64,000 nt of DNA, taken from Tepidanaerobacter syntrophicus (lineage in GTDB: Bacteria; Bacillota; Thermosediminibacteria; Thermosediminibacterales; Tepidanaerobacteraceae). The position numbers and the translations under genes are program-made. Below, piece by piece: positions 62,354 through 64,000 of this stretch. The notes below the pieces were generated by a model. That model made no database searches, was not told where the DNA came from, and saw only the letters and a program-made list of their open reading frames with translations. Where the stretch lies: positions 331,431 to 395,430 of the forward strand of contig NZ_DF977000.1 in NCBI RefSeq assembly GCF_001485475.2, written 5' to 3'. The stretch's first letter is position 1. Every line of letters begins with the position of its first letter.

Positions 62354-63781
62354 ATGAAGAAACTGATATGCGTAATAGCTGTATTTTTCATAGTATTAAA
62401 TAGTAGTTTTGCGTTTGCTCAATCAGTATCTGCTCAAAATACATATTATGTTGTTCAAGCAGGTTTTTATAAAGATGCGACTATACTTATGGAAAGTTAC
62501 AACCTCCTAAAAGCAAAAGGATTTCCGGTCTATAAATTTGCTGTAGCCGGGGGAACACGCTTGTATGTGGGAAACTACAAGGAAAGAAAAACAGCTGAAT
62601 CAGCAGCAAAGCAGCTTGAAGCTTTAGGCTTTGAGACTCTAATTCTCACCCAAAAATCTACTGCTCCTACTTTGCCTAAAACAACATCTCTTTCACCTGC
62701 ATCCGCTGCCTCCCTTGAAGTCTCTAAAACTATGAAAAATGAAAAAAGTCAAGTTAAAAATATCTTTATCCCGGAGGACGTTACTATAAAAGGCATATTC
62801 GGAAGCCACAGCCTGTTTTTCTTTATCGATGAAAACTGGCAGTTAAATGATAATTGCTTTTTTGAACTTGTATTTAATCAAAGCCAAATTAAAAACTATA
62901 AAAATTCTACTTTAACCGTTCTCCTAAATGATGTGCCGATTAAAAGCTTTGCTTTAAGCGATAAAGACAATTATCAAGCTGCAGAAAAGATACTTCTTCC
63001 AAAAGACAAAATTGTAAAAGGATATAATACGATAAAGCTTTCTACATATCATAGAATTACTGAAGAACCTTGCATGGATTATGTTAATCCTGCTAATTGG
63101 CTCACGGTTTGCAAGGAGTCCTATATACATATTGAGTATGAAGGAATACCTGACACTTTCGGTGTAAATAATTATCCGTATCCTTATCTGAAAGTCTCGG
63201 ATGATCAGCCGGTAGATTGTATAATAGTGGTGCCGGATAATCCTAATAACGCTCAAATAACAGCTGCATTGACGATTGCAGCAGATTTTGGAAAAAGAAT
63301 TCCTTATAGCAATACGGATATTAAAGTTGAGTGCTATACGGATATAAAAAGCATTAGCAAAGACGCTAATTTTATAGTAATAGGAAATTCTTCCGATACA
63401 GAAAATGAAATCTTTGATCCTATAAGGGGCACTTTACCGGATTTAAAAAATGCAGCAATTATAAAAGAAGTTAAACTCCCTATAGATGAAGCAAAACGTA
63501 TACTATATATTCTCTCAGACAACGATGAGATGCTGCTTGAAGCCGCCCGATCATTGACTTTAGACAATATTGTCTTGCAAATGAAAACAAATACTCAACT
63601 TATATCTTCAAAAATTGAGGAAGAGAAGGCCGCTGAGAAAAATTCTGATATTATAACACTGAAAGATTTGGGTTATGAAGATACGGTAATCAAAGGGATC
63701 GCGTCAAGTAATCTTAGGTTTTTTTGTAAGACCTCTGCCAACCTTATACAGAACAAGCAAAAGAAATTAAATCTGTTTTAA
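62354..63781 (+). pseudogene. ydaN: BcsB-like exopolysaccharide subunit with N-terminal SPOR domain, truncated (YdaN)
   Basis: The frame has 475 residues. A signal peptide (1-22) is followed by a SPOR domain (about 28-95, YYVVQAGFYKDA to ETLILTQ), a linker, and a BcsB-like region (VTIKGIFGSHSLFFFIDENW, NDVPIKSFAL, LSTYHR). A second BcsB repeat begins at GYEDTVIKGI near 445 and stops abruptly after KKLNLF. B. subtilis YdaN and BcsB proteins continue for over 200 more residues and end in a membrane anchor. The stop is ten bases from an opposite-strand open frame, so an insertion probably interrupts the gene. A natural short form is less likely. Confidence 0.72.
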
Positions 63782-63791
63782 CTTATTGATT

Positions 63792-64000
63792 TTAAATATT
63801 GCAGCTTTCAAGAAGAGATTTAATGGCATCTGATGTAAAGCTCTTCTTGTAGTTTAAGATGGGAAGAGATGTGCCACCTGCACGTATCATTGAAGTTGCC
63901 TTCTTTAGTTTTTGTTTTTCATAAGAGATAACATCTGGTAAAAGGCTAATTGGTTCTAAAGATTTATAGCGCTCCTTTAATATGGCATCTTTAACAGATA
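63792..64000 (-). CDS. Partial unknown protein at window edge, possible mobile-element protein
   Basis: The minus-strand frame is open from the window edge to a TAA at 63792-63794, giving the last 69 codons of a gene whose start lies to the right. It contains EPISLLPDVISYEKQKLK and ends SLLESCNI. I do not recognise the family. Its position, ten bases after the abrupt end of the BcsB-like gene and in the opposite direction, suggests the C-terminus of a transposase or other protein of an inserted element. That is inference from context. Confidence 0.5.
   Translation of the reverse strand, partial: SVKDAILKERYKSLEPISLLPDVISYEKQKLKKATSMIRAGGTSLPILNYKKSFTSDAIKSLLESCNI

Noticed and set aside
1..64000. 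CRISPR arrays, tRNA or rRNA genes
   Set aside because: No regularly spaced direct repeats and no cloverleaf or rRNA segments were recognised on reading; a dedicated scan was not possible.

Overview
The window looks like the chromosome of a low-GC Firmicute, most likely an anaerobic member of the Clostridia. That is an inference from strong AGGAGG-type ribosome binding sites, many TTG and GTG starts, lipoprotein-anchored ABC solute-binding proteins, anaerobic enzymes (an iron-sulfur L-cysteine desulfidase, a CoA-disulfide-reductase-type flavoprotein) and a sigma-54 amino-acid catabolism module. No rRNA, tRNA or CRISPR array is visible. Several genes start at codons other than the longest open frame; where a Shine-Dalgarno sequence decides the start, this is stated.

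Layout. (1) 1-3885: the end of a YeeE/YedE sulfur/selenium-type transporter, a thioredoxin-reductase fusion protein, exonuclease III and a membrane-anchored phosphoesterase. (2) 3904-19669: a 16-kb carbohydrate island. A LacI-type regulator is divergent from an ABC importer, three NAD(P)-type dehydrogenases/oxidoreductases, a GH4 enzyme, then genes matching E. coli ycjQ, ycjR, ycjS, ycjT, ycjM and ycjU. These convert 3-keto-sugars and phosphorolyse alpha-glucosides to glucose 1-phosphates. (3) 19836-31897: bioY behind a BirA-type operator, a giant alpha-2-macroglobulin-like protein with a secreted Memo-like partner, a small thioredoxin, a DUF1538/P-II pair, speE, a flavin reductase, an endonuclease III relative, DegV and Sir2. 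(4) 32168-39590: a sigma-54 activator, three upstream palindromes, a textbook -24/-12 promoter, L-cysteine desulfidase and an SLC1-type transporter; then a DapA-like aldolase with a flavoprotein disulfide reductase. (5) 39752-45540: a fructoselysine-type operon (GntR regulator, FrlD-like kinase, ABC importer, FrlB-like deglycase).

(6) 45688-57195: a histidine kinase with an HD-GYP response regulator, a FadR-type GntR regulator, a MocR/PdxR regulator divergent from pdxS, a REC-CheX fusion plus CheX, a pseudopilin and prepilin peptidase, and ilvN-ilvD. (7) 57214-64000: a long hairpin repeat followed by a five-gene exopolysaccharide locus in the same order as Bacillus subtilis ydaJKLMN (GH8, degenerate GGDEF receptor, DUF2334 deacetylase, family-2 glycosyltransferase, BcsB-like protein). 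The last gene is cut short next to an opposite-strand partial ORF at the window edge, probably a mobile-element insertion.

The points most worth following up are the expanded ycj-like island with its GH4 enzyme, the GGDEF protein that keeps its inhibitory-site motif but has lost its catalytic residues, the truncated ydaN, the complete sigma-54 cysteine-degradation control region, and the pairing of an alpha-2-macroglobulin with an exported Memo protein. Both sugar importers lack their own ATPase and both carry a strong hairpin directly after the binding-protein gene.
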